NCBI GenBank assembly: GCA_027620655.1
Contig: JAQCDS010000005.1
Span: 1 to 64,000, forward strand
Reading direction: 5' to 3'
DNA from: Bacteroidota bacterium
Lineage (GTDB): Bacteria > Bacteroidota > Bacteroidia > Flavobacteriales > Flavobacteriaceae
Length of the DNA: 64,000 bases
The notes under the pieces were generated by a model that saw only the letters and a list, made by a program, of their open reading frames with translations, was not told the DNA's origin and searched no databases. This document shows, in pieces, positions 62,483 to 64,000 of the stretch; within the stretch, counting starts at the first letter, position 1, and every line of letters begins with the position of its first letter. Position numbers and translations under genes: made by a program.

Positions 62483-62516
62483 ACTGATCAAGTAGCATTT
62501 GCTACTTTTTCAGTTT
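62481..62516 (+). terminator. Composite hairpin after the small basic protein
   Basis: Inner stem AAGTAGC/GCTACTT (loop ATTT) followed by five T, embedded in an outer AAACTG/CAGTTT pairing. It is a plausible terminator of the HU unit and begins at the stop codon. Confidence 0.75.
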
Positions 62517-62584
62517 TAAAACAAACGTTCATTGAAATCAAATTCATGTTTTGTTGATTTTACCTAATTGACAAACTGAATTTA

Positions 62585-62680
62585 ACGGGATTAAATCCTG
62601 TGAAAATTTAATTTACAAGAAAATATATTCGAGTAAATATAAATTATTGTATCATCCATCTGTGCAACACAACTGTTGTA
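62585..62680 (+). promoter_or_regulatory. Two hairpins in the leader of the RNase E/G gene
   Basis: The 216-bp gap before the RNase gene holds ACGGGAT-TAA-ATCCTGT (62585-62601, one G-U) and TGCAACA-CAAC-TGTTGTA (62663-62680, one G-U). They could serve as cleavage or binding sites for autoregulation, as known for the E. coli rne leader, or may simply be promoter-region DNA. No tRNA or other gene is visible. Confidence 0.4.
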
Positions 62681-62698
62681 TAGATTAAAATTAACACT

Positions 62699-64000
62699 AT
62701 GAATAAAGAATTAATAATTCGATCCAGTTCAGACAATGTTGATTTTGCCTTATTAAAAGATGGAAAACTAATTGAATTTCAAAAAGACAAGGAAAATAAT
62801 AAATTTTCTGTTGGTGATGTGTTTTTAGCCAAAGTAAGAAAATCTATTCCAGGACTCAACGCTGCATTTGTTAATGTAGGTTATCACAAAGATGCATTTT
62901 TGCATTATCATGATTTGGGACCAAAATTACCTTCATTATTGAAATTCATAAAATGTGTAAGCACAGGTAAACAAAAAGACTTTTCTCTTAAAGATTTTTC
63001 TTATGAAAAAGACATCCATAAAGATGGTAAAATAGATAAAGTTATTCATCCAAATCAAACTTTATTGGTTCAAATTGTAAAAGAACCAATATCATCTAAG
63101 GGGCCAAGAATTAGTTCAGAACTTTCATTTGCGGGGCGCTATCTGGTATTAGTACCATTTTCGGATCGCATTTCAATTTCTCAAAAAATTGAAAGTCGTG
63201 CAGAAAAAGAACGATTAAAACGATTGGTAAAAAGTATTACACCCAAAGGATTTGGGGTCATTATTAGAACTGTTGCCAAAGGCAAAAAGGTAGCAGAGCT
63301 TGATAAAGATTTACAAAATTTGTATTCAAAATGGGAAGCTGTTTGTAAAAGCATTCCAAAGGCGCATATGCCAAGCAAAGTTTTGGGTGAAATGAATAAA
63401 GCTTCCTCTATTTTGAGAGATATTTTTAATGACAGCTTTACAAAAATAACTGTAGATGATAAGGACCTTTGCGAAAAAATAAAAGATTATGTATTTGAAA
63501 TCGCACCCCACAAAGAATCTATAGTTAAACACTACAATTCCAAAACCCCAATTTTTGAAAAATATGGAATTGAGCGTCAAATAAAAACATCCTTTGGCAA
63601 AACAGTTTCATTACCAAAAGGAGCATATCTTATTGTAGAGCATACAGAAGCACTTCATGTTGTAGATGTCAATAGTGGCAATAGAACAAGTAAAGAAAAA
63701 AACCAAGAAGACACCGCTATAGAAGTCAATATGATTGCAGCAACAGAGCTTGCAAGACAATTTAGACTTCGCGATATGGGTGGAATTATTGTGGTGGATT
63801 TCATTGACATGAATAGTGCAGAGAATCGAAAAAAACTATTCAATCATTTAAGAGATGAAATGAAAGACGATCGGGCAAAACATAAGATTTTGCCACCAAG
63901 TAAATTTGGACTTATCCAAATCACACGACAGCGTGTTCGTCCAGAAATGAATATCAAAACAAAAGAAGCAAATCCAAACGGAATAAATGGTTCTGAGGTA
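62699..64000 (+). CDS. rng: Ribonuclease E/G (partial, runs off the window)
   Basis: An endoribonuclease for RNA processing and decay. The reading frame opens at ATG 62699 and is still open at 64000, so it is absent from the track. The visible 434 residues include an S1-like N-terminal part ('SVGDVFLAKVRKSIPGLNAA' near 39-58) and the catalytic Asp segments 'HVVDVNSGN' and 'IVVDFIDMN'. The conserved 'LIQITRQRVRP' lies near the end. The size and lack of a long insert fit RNase G-type enzymes of Bacteroidota. The zinc-link Cys region and 3' end lie outside. Confidence 0.93.
   Translation, partial: MNKELIIRSSSDNVDFALLKDGKLIEFQKDKENNKFSVGDVFLAKVRKSIPGLNAAFVNVGYHKDAFLHYHDLGPKLPSLLKFIKCVSTGKQKDFSLKDFSYEKDIHKDGKIDKVIHPNQTLLVQIVKEPISSKGPRISSELSFAGRYLVLVPFSDRISISQKIESRAEKERLKRLVKSITPKGFGVIIRTVAKGKKVAELDKDLQNLYSKWEAVCKSIPKAHMPSKVLGEMNKASSILRDIFNDSFTKITVDDKDLCEKIKDYVFEIAPHKESIVKHYNSKTPIFEKYGIERQIKTSFGKTVSLPKGAYLIVEHTEALHVVDVNSGNRTSKEKNQEDTAIEVNMIAATELARQFRLRDMGGIIVVDFIDMNSAENRKKLFNHLRDEMKDDRAKHKILPPSKFGLIQITRQRVRPEMNIKTKEANPNGINGSEV

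Noticed and set aside
62597-62698. Possible tRNA or small RNA in the gap before the RNase gene
   Set aside because: No acceptor stem, anticodon arm or T-loop pattern can be drawn; only two simple hairpins are present.

Overview
The window looks like a chromosomal segment of a marine or aquatic member of the Flavobacteriaceae (Bacteroidota). The evidence is the low G+C composition, -7 promoter elements of the Bacteroidota type TAnnTTTG, near absence of Shine-Dalgarno sequences, and lineage-typical genes: gldD/gldE gliding genes, GLPGLI proteins, lipoproteins with acidic residues after the lipobox Cys, a DAHP synthase-chorismate mutase fusion, a K+-type membrane pyrophosphatase with an unusual ion gate, DUF2480 and DUF3078. 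I see no rRNA, tRNA, CRISPR array, insertion sequence or phage gene. Coding density is very high and no intact gap exceeds about 300 bp.

Layout: (1) 1-5175, the tail of a laminarin (beta-1,3-glucan) utilisation locus: PKD lipoprotein, GH16 lipoprotein, GH3 beta-glucosidase, second GH16. (2) 5165-8966, kdtA, a DegT sugar aminotransferase and an amidohydrolase. (3) 8968-15684 on the minus strand, etfB-etfA, a UVR-tailed DUF151 protein, nupC, thyA, folA, fabD and lspA. (4) 15834-20806, an orphan E1-beta, hppA, a deoxynucleoside kinase and a secreted unknown. (5) 20909-25430, two GLPGLI proteins and a TonB-receptor-like barrel. (6) metK under a candidate SAM-II riboswitch, then a PagL-like deacylase and a GIN-domain lipoprotein. 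(7) 28916-33028, an aromatic amino acid operon (pheA, aminotransferase, tyrA, DAHPS-CM) behind an aromatic-codon leader peptide and attenuator. (8) 33103-38348, rsgA, dtd, mazG-like, aroA, queA, rlmN. (9) 38351-44679, aldo/keto reductase, OmpA-like lipoprotein, exoA and an 1144-residue envelope protein. (10) 44730-52557, a deletion scar followed by the SUF iron-sulfur operon with two interspersed lipoprotein-like genes. (11) 52623-57373, a four-lipoprotein operon with an MbnP/MbnH pair. (12) 57463-64000, thiL, gldE-gldD, ssb, mutY, HU, a 29-residue basic protein and the start of RNase E/G.

The strongest regulatory findings come from non-coding DNA. The 28.9-29.1 kb leader carries a 25-codon ORF with six consecutive aromatic codons, then mutually exclusive antiterminator and terminator hairpins whose U-tract abuts the pheA start codon. 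The metK leader matches the SAM-II pseudoknot core and includes a downstream strand complementary to two conserved aptamer segments. A 24-bp perfect palindrome lies between etfBA and the E1-beta gene. The MbnP/MbnH cluster, joined to a seven-repeat propeller lipoprotein and a thrombospondin-type-3/LVIVD lipoprotein, is the best candidate for a poorly described multi-gene system. All function calls come from reading the sequence; no database search was run.
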